DNA from: CAZRIE01 sp964600075
GTDB taxonomy: Bacteria > Bacteroidota > Bacteroidia > Flavobacteriales > Flavobacteriaceae
Reading direction: 5' to 3'
DNA: 31,764 bases
NCBI GenBank assembly: GCA_964600075.1
Contig: CAZRIE010000043.1
Location: 1 to 31,764, forward strand
Under the pieces are notes generated by a model, which saw only the letters and a list, made by a program, of their open reading frames with translations, was not told the origin of the DNA and searched no databases. How positions within the stretch are numbered: position 1 is the first letter of the stretch; each line of letters starts with the position of its first letter. Shown here one piece after another: positions 7,060-14,798 of the stretch. The position numbers were made by a program, and so were the translations under genes.

Positions 7060-8316
7060 CTAACTCGCTTCATGCTCGTCAATATCTTTTTGCAAATCTA
7101 ACTTTCTGAAGGTCGGAGATACAAAAGCGGTGATTCCCACGGTTAATAAGGTCATTGCTCCTCCAAAAACTACCGCGGTTACGGTGCCCATCAATTTAGC
7201 TGTCACTCCACTTTCGAAGGCGCCCAGTTCATTCGATGAACCGACGAACATTGAGTTGACCGAAGCAACTCGACCTCGCATATTATCCGGAGTTTTCAAT
7301 TGTAGAATGGTTTGGCGAATGATCATGGAGACCCCGTCTACGGCACCGCTCAAAAATAGGGCGATGACGGATAGCCAAAAATAGGTGGAGAGGCCAAAGA
7401 CAATCATACAGATACCAAATGCAAATACGGAAAACAGCAATTTTTTGCCCGCATTTTTATGTAACGGAAATCGTGTAGAACCCAACATAGTAATAGCCGC
7501 GCCGACGGCCGGAGCAGCTCTCAATACACCAAAACCTTCGGCTCCTACATTAAGAAGATCTTGCGCAAAAATTGGTAGAAGCGCTATGGCCCCACCAAAA
7601 AGAACGGCAATCATATCTAAGGTCAATGCCCCAAAAATGGCCTTTGTGCTAAAAACAAAACGGAGTCCTTCCTGTAGACTTTGAAGAATAGGTTCTCCAA
7701 TCTTAGGGTTAAGGATAGGTTTACGGGATATTTGAAAAAGGAAAAGTAAGGCTAAAACGGAAAACCCGAAAATGACGCACATCGACCAATGAACACCAAT
7801 CCAGCTAATGGAAAAACCGGCCAAGGAAGGCCCGAGCACCGCGGCCATTTGAAATGTAGTACTACTCCACGTAGCGGCATTTGGGTATATTCTCTTTGGT
7901 ACGATCAATGCAATCAAAGAAAATATCGTTGGCCCTAAGAAGGCCCTAGCAATTCCACCTAAAAAGACTAAAAAATAAATGGCGTAGAGTATAGTTTTAG
8001 TTGCGGTCTGTTCTAAAACAGAGGGCAGACTCAAGACGAATAGGCCGAAACTGATGACCGAGAACCCAAAGATACATTTGACCAGAAGGTTCCGTTTTTC
8101 CGTTTGGTCAACGACATGGCCCGCAAAAAGTGCCATGGAGACCGCCGGAATTACTTCCATCAAACCAATAATTCCTAAAGATAAAGGGTCTTTGGTCATC
8201 GAATATACTTGCCATTCGATAATGATAAACTGCATCGACCAAGCAAAGACCATCGCAAAACGCATCAACAGAAAGATGTTGAATTCTCTAAAACGTAAGG
8301 CGGCATACGGGTCCAT
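7060..8316 (-). CDS. MFS transporter (EntS/MFS_3-like exporter)
   Basis: This 418-residue inner-membrane protein has about 12 hydrophobic segments. The N-terminus (ALRFREFNIFLLMRFAMVFA) resembles the MFS_3/EntS group, where an LRxxxFRxF start is typical. The loop between helices 2 and 3 carries the MFS signature-like GHVVDQTEKRNLL. A second MFS-like stretch, DNMRGRVASVNSMF, lies in the C-terminal half, as in members of this exporter group. It probably exports a small molecule by proton antiport, but no substrate is shown. It is monocistronic, convergent with lpxH, with a -7 element 27 bp upstream. No siderophore or drug-resistance genes flank it. Confidence 0.85.
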   Translation of the reverse strand: MDPYAALRFREFNIFLLMRFAMVFAWSMQFIIIEWQVYSMTKDPLSLGIIGLMEVIPAVSMALFAGHVVDQTEKRNLLVKCIFGFSVISFGLFVLSLPSVLEQTATKTILYAIYFLVFLGGIARAFLGPTIFSLIALIVPKRIYPNAATWSSTTFQMAAVLGPSLAGFSISWIGVHWSMCVIFGFSVLALLFLFQISRKPILNPKIGEPILQSLQEGLRFVFSTKAIFGALTLDMIAVLFGGAIALLPIFAQDLLNVGAEGFGVLRAAPAVGAAITMLGSTRFPLHKNAGKKLLFSVFAFGICMIVFGLSTYFWLSVIALFLSGAVDGVSMIIRQTILQLKTPDNMRGRVASVNSMFVGSSNELGAFESGVTAKLMGTVTAVVFGGAMTLLTVGITAFVSPTFRKLDLQKDIDEHEAS

Positions 8317-8342
8317 AATGACGTTTTGCGAATGTAAAAAGG

Positions 8343-8350
8343 CAAAGATA
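8343..8350 (-). promoter_or_regulatory. -7 promoter element (TATCTTTG on minus strand) of the MFS gene
   Basis: The minus-strand sequence TATCTTTG fits TAnnTTTG and ends 26 bp before the MFS start codon. No -33 TTG is seen at normal spacing. Confidence 0.45.
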
Positions 8351-8678
8351 TTACTAAAACCGGTGAATCGATTCAGGATTTAGGAAGATTACAATACCCA
8401 TCCGTTCTATTAAAAACAAACCAGATAGTCTGTTTTAAAGTGCTAAACAACTACGTCGTGATGGGGTTTTATCGATGAAGGGATATGTTGTTGACATAAA
8501 AAACAGACATTCATCACCTTTAGATGAATTTGAAATAGACAACTGACCAAGCGGTTTGCTGCGGACTTATCCTGCTAGGTCGTTTTGACATTGTAGGTGC
8601 GATTGATTCAGAAAATAGATTATGATAGACTTATAAGGAGTGCTCACCAGGTCAGCGCCACCTTGCTTAAGTAAGCAT
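8351..8678. other. intergenic stretch, no gene recognised
   Basis: This gap lies between the 5' end of the MFS gene and the 3' end of the VOC gene. I see no coding frame with family resemblance; the frames here are short. One hairpin is present, ATTCATC (8509-8515) with GATGAAT (8523-8529). On the minus strand it is followed after 5 nt by six T (8498-8503), so it could be a distant terminator for the recJ-VOC operon, 150 bp past its stop. Confidence 0.4.
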
Positions 8679-9065
8679 TTAGACGGTAATCTCAATCCGA
8701 TTTCCTTCTGGATCTTGAATAACGCTTTCGTAATAGCCGTCACCAGTAGTTCTTGGTTCTCCAACTATTCTAAATCCATCCGTCCTGAGCTGTTCCGTTA
8801 AGGAGTCGACTTTTTCTTTGGTGCCAATAGAAATTGCAAAATGAATGATACCCATATGCTCGGTGGTTTGATCCAGTAATACAGGTATTTCTGGTTTTTG
8901 CATCAGTTCCAATCGTGCTCCTTCGTCAAAGCTTAAAAAATACGAAGAAAAGTTCTTTTTTGGGTTTTTGTAAAGCTCACCTGAACTTGCATTGAAATAA
9001 TTTTCATAAAAACGTCGCATCACCTCCAAATCGGATACCCAAATAGCGAGATGTTCTATTTTCAT
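8679..9065 (-). CDS. VOC-family (glyoxalase-like) protein
   Basis: This 128-residue single vicinal-oxygen-chelate protein belongs to a family of metal-dependent lyases, dioxygenases and resistance proteins. Metal ligands expected of the fold are visible: His5 (MKIEHLAIWV), Glu in ARLELMQ, His in GIIHFAIS and Glu in the final NRIEITV. The start is ATG 9065, which overlaps the recJ stop as ATGA. A longer frame up to 9110 lies inside recJ and is rejected. The 4-bp overlap implies translational coupling with recJ. A lactoylglutathione lyase role is possible, but the substrate is not determined by the sequence. Confidence 0.85.
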   Translation of the reverse strand: MKIEHLAIWVSDLEVMRRFYENYFNASSGELYKNPKKNFSSYFLSFDEGARLELMQKPEIPVLLDQTTEHMGIIHFAISIGTKEKVDSLTEQLRTDGFRIVGEPRTTGDGYYESVIQDPEGNRIEITV

Positions 9066-10750
9066 TTCAGGTCTTTTAGTTTTAACTGTAGGCTTACGTT
9101 CCCTTGCCATTCGTTTTCATCCAAAGAAAAAACAGCGCTAAACGATTTTCTGTTGGCTACAACCGGTAGCTTATTACCTAAATTAAAGCCGATACCACCT
9201 ATAGGGCCGATACCATTTTGGGTTACCGATAGTTTTAAGTGTGCCCCATTTTCACCTACGCCCTTGGCATAGCCCGTATCTTTTAAGTTTTCCGACATAA
9301 ACACGGGGGTCATATTGCCTGGGCCGAAAGGGGCCAATTGATTAATAATACGTATTAATTTAGGACTAATATCCTCGAAGTTGATTTGAGTATCGACCGA
9401 AATTCCGGGGGTGAGGAGATTCGGGTCTATCGTTTCGGAGACCACTTTTTCGAATTGGGTCTTAAAAGTTTCAAATTGCGCTTCTAGCAAGGTGAGACCT
9501 GCCGCATATTTATGCCCTCCGAACTGTTCTATCCAATCGGAACAACCCTGCAGGGCATTGTACACATCAAAACCTTTTACGGATCGTGCAGAGGCGGCCA
9601 GCTTATCACCACTCTTGGTAAAGACAAGAGTGGGGCGATAGTAGGTCTCGGTTAGGCGGGAAGCAACGATGCCAATAACGCCCTTATGCCAAGTATCTTT
9701 ATAGACCACCGAAGTAAATCGCTCTTCTTCTTGATTTTCTTGTATCTGTAGCAGGGCTTCTTGGGTGATTTCTTTGTCAAGTTCGCGCCGGTCGATATTG
9801 AATTTTTCAATTTTAGCGGCGAATTTCTCTGCCTGTTCCATATTTGTTTCGGTGAGTAGGTTTACGGCATGTTGCCCGTGTTCCATGCGGCCAGCGGCAT
9901 TGATGCGAGGGGCTATGATAAACACTACGTCGGTAATGGACAGTTCTTGTTTCTTGATCTGCTTGATGATGGCCTTAAAACCGATTCGGGGATCGGTATT
10001 AATAACTTGCAGCCCAAAATAGGCCAACACTCGATTTTCAGCTGTAATCGGAACGATATCCGCTCCAATAGCGGTAGCTACCAAATCGAGATACGGAATC
10101 AAATCGTCTATAGTTTCCCCTCTTTTTGACGCCAATGCTTGAACGAGCTTAAACCCTATTCCGCAGCCACATAACTCGTCGTATGGATAATTACAATCGT
10201 CTCTTTTGGGGTCAAGCACTGCGATTGCTTCCGGTAAATAATCTCCGGGTCGGTGGTGGTCACAAATGATAAAATCGATACCCTTCTCTTTGGCATAGGC
10301 AACTTTATCGATAGCCTTTACCCCACAATCAAGGGCAATAATCAATGAAAACCCATTGTCTTCGGCAAAATCGATACCTTTAAATGAGATTCCATACCCT
10401 TCGGTATATCTATCGGGAATATAGGTCGCTACATTAGGATAATAACTTAATAGATAGGAAGATACTAAGGCAACGGAAGTTGTGCCATCCACGTCATAAT
10501 CCCCAAAAACCAAGATGTTCTCGTTATTGGAAACAGCTTTTTCAATGCGCTTCACCGCAATCTCCATATCTTTCATCAAGAATGGATCGTGTAAATCGGA
10601 AAGTTCTGGCCGGAAGAATTTTTTTGCCTTGTCGTACGAATCTATACCTCTTTGCAAAAGTAATTGCGCTATCAACCCATCAACTTTCAATACTATTGAG
10701 AGGGCATCGATGTCTTTTTGTTCTGGTTTTGGTTTTATCGTCCAGCGCAT
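9062..10750 (-). CDS. recJ: single-stranded-DNA-specific exonuclease RecJ
   Basis: This 562-residue cytoplasmic 5'-3' ssDNA exonuclease acts in recombination and mismatch repair. The DHH-family motifs are present: VFGDYDVDGTTS (Asp84, Asp86, Asp88), ALDCG (Asp141), CDHHRPGD (Asp164, His165, His166) and a later INAAGRMEHG. The DHHA1 region carries the glycine-histidine motif FGGHKYAAGLTL, then an OB-like C-terminal domain. Length is normal for RecJ. I set the start at ATG 10750 (MRWTIKPK); the upstream ATG at 10780 would translate into the palindromic repeat. It is transcribed ahead of the VOC gene, with ATGA overlap. OsmC lies upstream on the same strand, separated by the palindrome. Confidence 0.93.
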   Translation of the reverse strand: MRWTIKPKPEQKDIDALSIVLKVDGLIAQLLLQRGIDSYDKAKKFFRPELSDLHDPFLMKDMEIAVKRIEKAVSNNENILVFGDYDVDGTTSVALVSSYLLSYYPNVATYIPDRYTEGYGISFKGIDFAEDNGFSLIIALDCGVKAIDKVAYAKEKGIDFIICDHHRPGDYLPEAIAVLDPKRDDCNYPYDELCGCGIGFKLVQALASKRGETIDDLIPYLDLVATAIGADIVPITAENRVLAYFGLQVINTDPRIGFKAIIKQIKKQELSITDVVFIIAPRINAAGRMEHGQHAVNLLTETNMEQAEKFAAKIEKFNIDRRELDKEITQEALLQIQENQEEERFTSVVYKDTWHKGVIGIVASRLTETYYRPTLVFTKSGDKLAASARSVKGFDVYNALQGCSDWIEQFGGHKYAAGLTLLEAQFETFKTQFEKVVSETIDPNLLTPGISVDTQINFEDISPKLIRIINQLAPFGPGNMTPVFMSENLKDTGYAKGVGENGAHLKLSVTQNGIGPIGGIGFNLGNKLPVVANRKSFSAVFSLDENEWQGNVSLQLKLKDLK

Positions 10751-10769
10751 AGGTTTACTTAATCTGTAG

Positions 10770-10835
10770 TTTCGAGGCACGAAGCAATCTGTTTATTTCG
10801 TGTTCCAAAGTCACGGATTGCTTCGTGCCTCGAAA
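10770..10835. repeat. large inverted repeat (20-bp perfect arms)
   Basis: Arm 10770-10789 (TTTCGAGGCACGAAGCAATC) is the exact reverse complement of 10816-10835. The 26-nt spacer holds a nested 4-bp stem CGTG/CACG (10799-10802 with 10812-10815). The element fills most of the 92-bp gap between the OsmC stop and the recJ start, both on the minus strand. The core wording (GAGGCACGAAGCAATC) is like known dispersed palindromic repeats of bacterial chromosomes. As RNA it would be a very stable hairpin between the two coding regions and could end transcription or stabilise the osmC mRNA 3' end. No U-run follows. Confidence 0.8.
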
Positions 10836-10842
10836 TGACGTT

Positions 10843-11271
10843 TTACTCGGAGTGAAAAACGGTATTAATCTCCACCTTGGCAAACTGCCGAAACATCTCC
10901 ATTACCCCACAATATTTCTCAACAGACAGATCGACCGCCCGTTGTAGTTTTTTTTCGTCCAGATTGCTTCCGTGAAAATGGAATTCGACCAGCACCGTGT
11001 CATAAAATTTAGGGTGCTCATCGGTTAGATTGGCAATAGTCTCGATATGGAAATCATCGACTTCCAGTTTCATCTTTCTTATAAGCCCAGCGACATCAAG
11101 TCCGGAACAGCCCGCTAGGCCAGATAATAGTAGTGCCTTTGGTCGAAGACCCTTCCCTTCGCCGCCGTCATCGGGCCCTGCATCGATGGTCAAATTCAGC
11201 CCCGATGGGTTAGTGCTCTCGAATGCCATTTTGCCAAGCCATTTGGTGGTGATATGATTTGTGGTAGCCAT
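10843..11271 (-). CDS. OsmC-family peroxiredoxin
   Basis: This 142-residue cytoplasmic thiol peroxidase reduces organic hydroperoxides. The two redox cysteines are in the expected places, Cys55 (LAGCSGLDV) and Cys121 (VEKYCGVMEMF), with Arg43 in GLRPKALLL. The start is ATG 11271 (MATTNHIT). An upstream ATG at 11319 adds 16 cysteine-rich, atypical residues and would precede the -7 element at 11289-11296. It is divergent from the AhpD-like gene, itself a likely hydroperoxidase, across 159 bp. The two may share oxidative-stress control. Confidence 0.9.
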   Translation of the reverse strand: MATTNHITTKWLGKMAFESTNPSGLNLTIDAGPDDGGEGKGLRPKALLLSGLAGCSGLDVAGLIRKMKLEVDDFHIETIANLTDEHPKFYDTVLVEFHFHGSNLDEKKLQRAVDLSVEKYCGVMEMFRQFAKVEINTVFHSE

Positions 11272-11288
11272 TTCTGCTTTTTTGTTTT

Positions 11289-11296
11289 CAAAAATA
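11289..11296 (-). promoter_or_regulatory. -7 promoter element (TATTTTTG on minus strand) of the osmC-like gene
   Basis: The minus-strand TATTTTTG is an exact TAnnTTTG match 17 bp before ATG 11271. The nearest good TTG upstream is 26 nt away, longer than usual. Confidence 0.45.
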
Positions 11297-11430
11297 GGAC
11301 AAAAGAAAGAGCATCCCATTCCTCAAGGGCATAAATTCAGGCAGCAATTTAGAATTGGCTATCTTTAATGTAGAATTTCGTGCTTCCCCAAAATTGAGAG
11401 TATAAAACAACGAACTTAACTTGCCCTCTG

Positions 11431-12033
11431 ATGTCCTTAGTAAACCCACTCGACCCCGAACATAGCCCGGAAACAAAAAAATTAGCCGAATTCTTTAACG
11501 AAACCCTTGGGTTTTGCCCAAACTCGGTTTTGACGATGCAGCATCGGCCGGCGATATCCAAAGCTTTTATCAACTTGAATAAAGCTGTTATGGCCAATGA
11601 GGGTCGTGTAACTTCGGCCCTCAAGAGAATGATTGCCTGGGTGAGCAGTAATGCTACCGGATGTCGTTATTGTCAGGCTCATGCCATTCGCGCCGCTGAA
11701 CGTTATGGTGCGGAGCAAGAGCAATTGGACAATATCTGGGAATATAGAACACATCCTGCTTTTTCGGAAGCGGAACGGGCCGCGTTTGAGTTTGCCTTAG
11801 CCGCCTCGCAGGTACCCAATACCGTTGACTCAAAAATCAAAGACAAACTTTGTACGTATTGGGACGAAGGCGAAATCGTCGAAATGCTGGGGGTAATCTC
11901 GTTATTTGGCTTTCTCAACCGGTGGAACGATTCTATGGGCACTTCTATCGAAGAGGATGCTGTAGAAAGTGGAGAACAGTACTTGGGCAAGTATGGTTGG
12001 GAGAAGGGGAAGCATGATGGGTCTAGATACTAG
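11431..12033 (+). CDS. carboxymuconolactone decarboxylase / AhpD-like alkylhydroperoxidase
   Basis: This 200-residue all-helical protein has the AhpD active-site pattern C-x-x-C-x-x-H in TGCRYCQAHAIRAAE (Cys78, Cys81, His84). In this family the cysteines cycle between thiol and disulfide to reduce alkyl hydroperoxides. The preceding LKRMIAWVSSNATG helix and the later LGVISLFGFLNRWND are the normal second and last parts of the domain. Divergent osmC upstream supports a peroxide-defence role. The start at ATG 11431 follows directly after a short AT-rich leader. A gamma-carboxymuconolactone decarboxylase function is unlikely given the CxxC pair. Confidence 0.87.
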   Translation: MSLVNPLDPEHSPETKKLAEFFNETLGFCPNSVLTMQHRPAISKAFINLNKAVMANEGRVTSALKRMIAWVSSNATGCRYCQAHAIRAAERYGAEQEQLDNIWEYRTHPAFSEAERAAFEFALAASQVPNTVDSKIKDKLCTYWDEGEIVEMLGVISLFGFLNRWNDSMGTSIEEDAVESGEQYLGKYGWEKGKHDGSRY

Positions 12034-12159
12034 AACTTAGACAGCTTCCCTGGCGATTTTAAGACTAAGGCGTAAAGCATATTTGATTTTTCTTGATACA
12101 GATCAACTTTTATCCCCGCCAAATCCCAGAACTTTGTCATAATCAAAAAACGAAGCGTT

Positions 12160-12726
12160 ATGGCAAGCTTAATGTTAACTCCTGAGAATCAAATTCAACG
12201 ACTCAATACGATTTTGGGCAAAGTAAACGCCGTGAGCAAATTAAATGCAAAAGCACTTACTGTGGCACCGAAACCGAAGTCATGGTCCATTGTTGAAATC
12301 GTTGCCCATTTGAATATCGCTTACGAACTTTATAACGATAGGGTAGATGACCTTTTGGAGAAACTCCCCAATCGTGCCAATGGATATGTCTCTTTTAAAA
12401 CAAGACGCTGGCAACGCTTTGTTATCGATGGGACCAGACCAAAAGGCAAACAACGCAAATGGAAGATGAAAACCCTAAAAAAATTTGAACCTCTTTTAGA
12501 GATGAACGGTCTTGACCAAAAGGGTATAGAGAAAATATTCCGAAAGTTCGAAGCTTTGCACCTTCATTTGAAAAACGGTATTTTAGAAAGCCGAGCCAAA
12601 GATGTAACCAACACGAAAATTGATTCGGCTATAGGCCCTATCATAAAGTTCTACCTGCCGGAATGTTTCGAATTTCTTTTGGTACATCTCGAGCGCCATA
12701 TGGTACAAATTGATCAAATACAATAG
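12160..12726 (+). CDS. DinB-fold putative metal-dependent protein
   Basis: This 188-residue four-helix protein is of the DinB/DUF664 superfamily. Recognisable parts are the first helix with KPKSWSIVEIVAHLNIAYEL (His50 as first metal ligand) and the last helix FLLVHLERHMVQIDQI (His176, His180). These match the usual three-histidine metal site. Members include bacillithiol or mycothiol S-transferases and many uncharacterised damage-inducible proteins. The middle is rich in Lys and Arg (GTRPKGKQRKWKMKTLKKFE), unusual for the family, and might contact nucleic acid or phosphate. It stands alone, 126 bp after the AhpD-like gene and 26 bp before the MITE-like element. Confidence 0.75.
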   Translation: MASLMLTPENQIQRLNTILGKVNAVSKLNAKALTVAPKPKSWSIVEIVAHLNIAYELYNDRVDDLLEKLPNRANGYVSFKTRRWQRFVIDGTRPKGKQRKWKMKTLKKFEPLLEMNGLDQKGIEKIFRKFEALHLHLKNGILESRAKDVTNTKIDSAIGPIIKFYLPECFEFLLVHLERHMVQIDQIQ

Positions 12727-12752
12727 GAGAATTAGTTATAAGTACTGTATAA

Positions 12753-12913
12753 TACCAGTTTGAATATAAAATGACGCATTCAAACTCGTCCATTTTTCGT
12801 TCTATTTCTTTGTTTATGATTTTCGTAGCTAAGGCAATTCAATTCAATCACGGTATCATAGAACAAAAAAGCAACTTCGTTTTCTGTGTGCCATTTTTAT
12901 ATTCAAATTGGTA
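12753..12913. mobile_element. MITE-like element, 161 bp with 20-bp terminal inverted repeats
   Basis: The left end reads TACCAGTTTGAATATAAAA. The reverse complement of the right end reads TACCAATTTGAATATAAAA, one mismatch in 19. The termini are flanked on both sides by TAA (12750-12752 and 12914-12916), a candidate 3-bp target duplication. No transposase frame lies within. Internal sequence also has partial inverse symmetry (TTTGTTTATGAT against ATCATAGAACAAA). This is the form of a non-autonomous miniature inverted-repeat element mobilised by an IS elsewhere. It ends 48 bp before the Crp/Fnr start codon and so occupies that gene's promoter region. Confidence 0.75.
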
Positions 12914-12961
12914 TAAATGATTTTAAGCTTTAAATCGGTATTTTTATTTCGAATATAGCAT

Positions 12962-13546
12962 ATGACCGATTTAGATTTTACAAAATTAGAGGCTTTTTTT
13001 TCTCAGGTAAACCTTAGTGATGTCGAAGCGTCTCATTTTCGTGGCTTATGGCAAACCAAGACCTTTAAACAGTACGAATACATTACGGAGGCCGGTAGTA
13101 TAGAAAACTATTTTTACTTTGTTTTAGAGGGTGTGCAGGCCATCTACTTGTTGAATGAGAAAGGTCAAAAGGTTGTTCTTGGATTTTCGTATGCCGGAAG
13201 CCCATCAGGGGTTTTCGACTCGTTTATCTCTAGAAATCCATCCGTAATTTTTTTGGAAGCCCTTAAACCGACCACTTTATTGGCCATAAGCTTAAGTGGA
13301 TATCAAGAATTGTTTGAGAAATATCCTGTTTTTCATGAATGGGGCCATGAATTTTTCAAGAGCATCCTTTTAGGAAGGCTTTTTCGTGAGAGCGAACTGC
13401 TGACCTTGAATTCAAAGGAACGGTATATTTCTTTTATGAAACGCTGTCCCGATGAACTGAGAATAATACCCCAAAAATACTTGGCTTCCTATTTGAATAT
13501 GAAACCCGAAACCTTTAGTAGATTAAGGGCTTCGGTGTACTACTAA
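12962..13546 (+). CDS. Crp/Fnr-family transcriptional regulator
   Basis: This 194-residue protein has an N-terminal cyclic-nucleotide-binding-like beta-roll (residues about 15-115; YEYITEAGSIENYFYFVLEG is the typical first half). A long dimer helix and a C-terminal helix-turn-helix follow (RIIPQKYLASYLNMKPETFS then RLR). The canonical cAMP phosphate-binding RxS motif is not evident (SPSGVFDSFISRNPSV), so the ligand may not be cAMP. The recognition helix is near the C-terminus, as in many short Bacteroidota Crp proteins. Its 3' end overlaps the end of the converging uracil-DNA glycosylase gene by 24 bp. The promoter region is taken up by a MITE-like element. Confidence 0.87.
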   Translation: MTDLDFTKLEAFFSQVNLSDVEASHFRGLWQTKTFKQYEYITEAGSIENYFYFVLEGVQAIYLLNEKGQKVVLGFSYAGSPSGVFDSFISRNPSVIFLEALKPTTLLAISLSGYQELFEKYPVFHEWGHEFFKSILLGRLFRESELLTLNSKERYISFMKRCPDELRIIPQKYLASYLNMKPETFSRLRASVYY

Positions 13547-14110
13547 TATTTTTGAAACAATCACTTTTAATTGAGGCACCACCTCACGCTCAAACCAAGG
13601 ATTCTTGCTTAACCAAAACCGATTGCGTGGAGACGGATGTGGCAAAGGAAAACATTTTGGGATGTAGTTTTTATAGGCTTTAACCGTTTCGGTCAAATTC
13701 TTTTCAGTCTTTCCTTTTAAATACACGTTCTGGGCGTAGGTGCCGATGACAGCAATCAATTCAAGCTTCTTCATTTGATCAAAAAGAGGCTTGTGCCAAA
13801 GCGGAGCGCATTCAGTGCGTGGCGGTAAATCGCCCGATTTCCCTTTTCCGGGATAGCAAAAGCCCATGGGAACCAATGCTATTTTCGTTTCATCGTAAAA
13901 TACATCATCGGTTACGCCCAACCATTTTCTCAACTGCCTACCACTTGGGTCGTCCCAAGGCACCCCGGTTTCGTGCACTTTTGTGCCTGGTGCCTGTCCG
14001 ATAATTACGATTTTCGAATCTGGGTGTGCAGCAACTATTGGTCTCGGACCCAAGGGTAAGTGTTCTTTGCAGACTTTGCAGTTTCTAATTTCAGATAAGA
14101 GTTTTTGCAT
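13523..14110 (-). CDS. uracil-DNA glycosylase family protein, Fe-S (family 4-like)
   Basis: This 195-residue base-excision enzyme of the UDG superfamily has motif 1 as IIGQAPGTKVHETGVPWDDPSG (residues about 37-57) and motif 2 as PHPSPRN (157-163). Cysteines Cys11, Cys14, Cys85 and Cys101 have the spacing C-x2-C...C-x15-C known for the 4Fe-4S cluster of family 4 enzymes. Motif 1 reads GQAPGTK, not the family 4 GEAPG form, so substrate range may differ. The gene starts 2 bp after the rsmI stop on the same strand and is probably co-transcribed with it. Its 3' end overlaps the convergent Crp/Fnr gene. Confidence 0.82.
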   Translation of the reverse strand: MQKLLSEIRNCKVCKEHLPLGPRPIVAAHPDSKIVIIGQAPGTKVHETGVPWDDPSGRQLRKWLGVTDDVFYDETKIALVPMGFCYPGKGKSGDLPPRTECAPLWHKPLFDQMKKLELIAVIGTYAQNVYLKGKTEKNLTETVKAYKNYIPKCFPLPHPSPRNRFWLSKNPWFEREVVPQLKVIVSKILVVHRSP

Positions 14111-14112
14111 TG

Positions 14113-14781
14113 TTATTTTCCAGCGACTACAATGACGATTTCCCCCTTCGCCGTTTTTTCTGTGTAGTGTTGTAGCACTTCTTCCACCGTACCTCGAATA
14201 GTTTCTTCATACAATTTGGTCAATTCGCGGGAAACGGAAATGTTTCTATCCGCTCCAAAATAGGCAACAAATTGCGTCAGTGTCTTCCGTAGTTTATAGG
14301 GCGATTCGTAAAAAATCATGGTGCGGGTCTCTTCGGCGAGAAACTGTAATCGGGTCTGACGGCCTTTTTTTGGAGGAAGAAATCCCTCGAAAACAAATCG
14401 GTCGTTGGGTAGGCCACTATTCACCAAAGCAGGTACGAAAGCGGTTGCCCCAGGTAGACAGTCTACTTCAATATTTTTTTCCACACAGGCCCGGGTCAGT
14501 AAAAATCCAGGATCGGAGATGGCGGGAGTACCCGCATCGGAAATCAATGCAATAGTTTCGCCTGCCTGCATACGTTTCACAAGTGCATCTACTGTTTTAT
14601 GCTCGTTATGCATATGATGGCTCTGCATGTGGGTAGTAATTTCGAAGTGCTTCAAAAGCTTTCCGCTCGTGCGGGTATCTTCGGCCAAAACTACATCTAC
14701 TTCTTTTAGAATACGAATGGCGCGCAGGGTTATATCCTCCAAATTACCTATCGGTGTAGGAACCAAAAATAACTTTCCCAT
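14113..14781 (-). CDS. rsmI: 16S rRNA (cytidine-1402-2'-O)-methyltransferase RsmI
   Basis: This 222-residue tetrapyrrole-methylase-fold enzyme uses S-adenosylmethionine to 2'-O-methylate C1402 in the ribosomal P-site. Signature segments are LFLVPTPIGNLEDITLRA at the start, VVLAEDTRTSGKLL, ALISDAGTPAISDPG (SAM-binding loop), CLPGATAFVPAL and FYESPYKLRKTL. It lacks the roughly 60-residue C-terminal extension of the E. coli enzyme. It leads the short operon rsmI-uracil-DNA glycosylase. A degraded DoxX-like sequence begins 18 bp upstream on the same strand. Confidence 0.92.
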   Translation of the reverse strand: MGKLFLVPTPIGNLEDITLRAIRILKEVDVVLAEDTRTSGKLLKHFEITTHMQSHHMHNEHKTVDALVKRMQAGETIALISDAGTPAISDPGFLLTRACVEKNIEVDCLPGATAFVPALVNSGLPNDRFVFEGFLPPKKGRQTRLQFLAEETRTMIFYESPYKLRKTLTQFVAYFGADRNISVSRELTKLYEETIRGTVEEVLQHYTEKTAKGEIVIVVAGK

Positions 14782-14798
14782 GAAATACTATTTCTTTC

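Noticed and set aside
8567..8764. 65-codon minus-strand frame across the end of the VOC gene
   Set aside because: It overlaps the VOC coding DNA in a different frame, with no recognisable motif; the downstream part is probably chance.
10480..10769. Two plus-strand frames of 84-90 codons antisense to the recJ 5' end
   Set aside because: They mirror the well-supported recJ gene and have unnatural Cys/Ser-rich composition.
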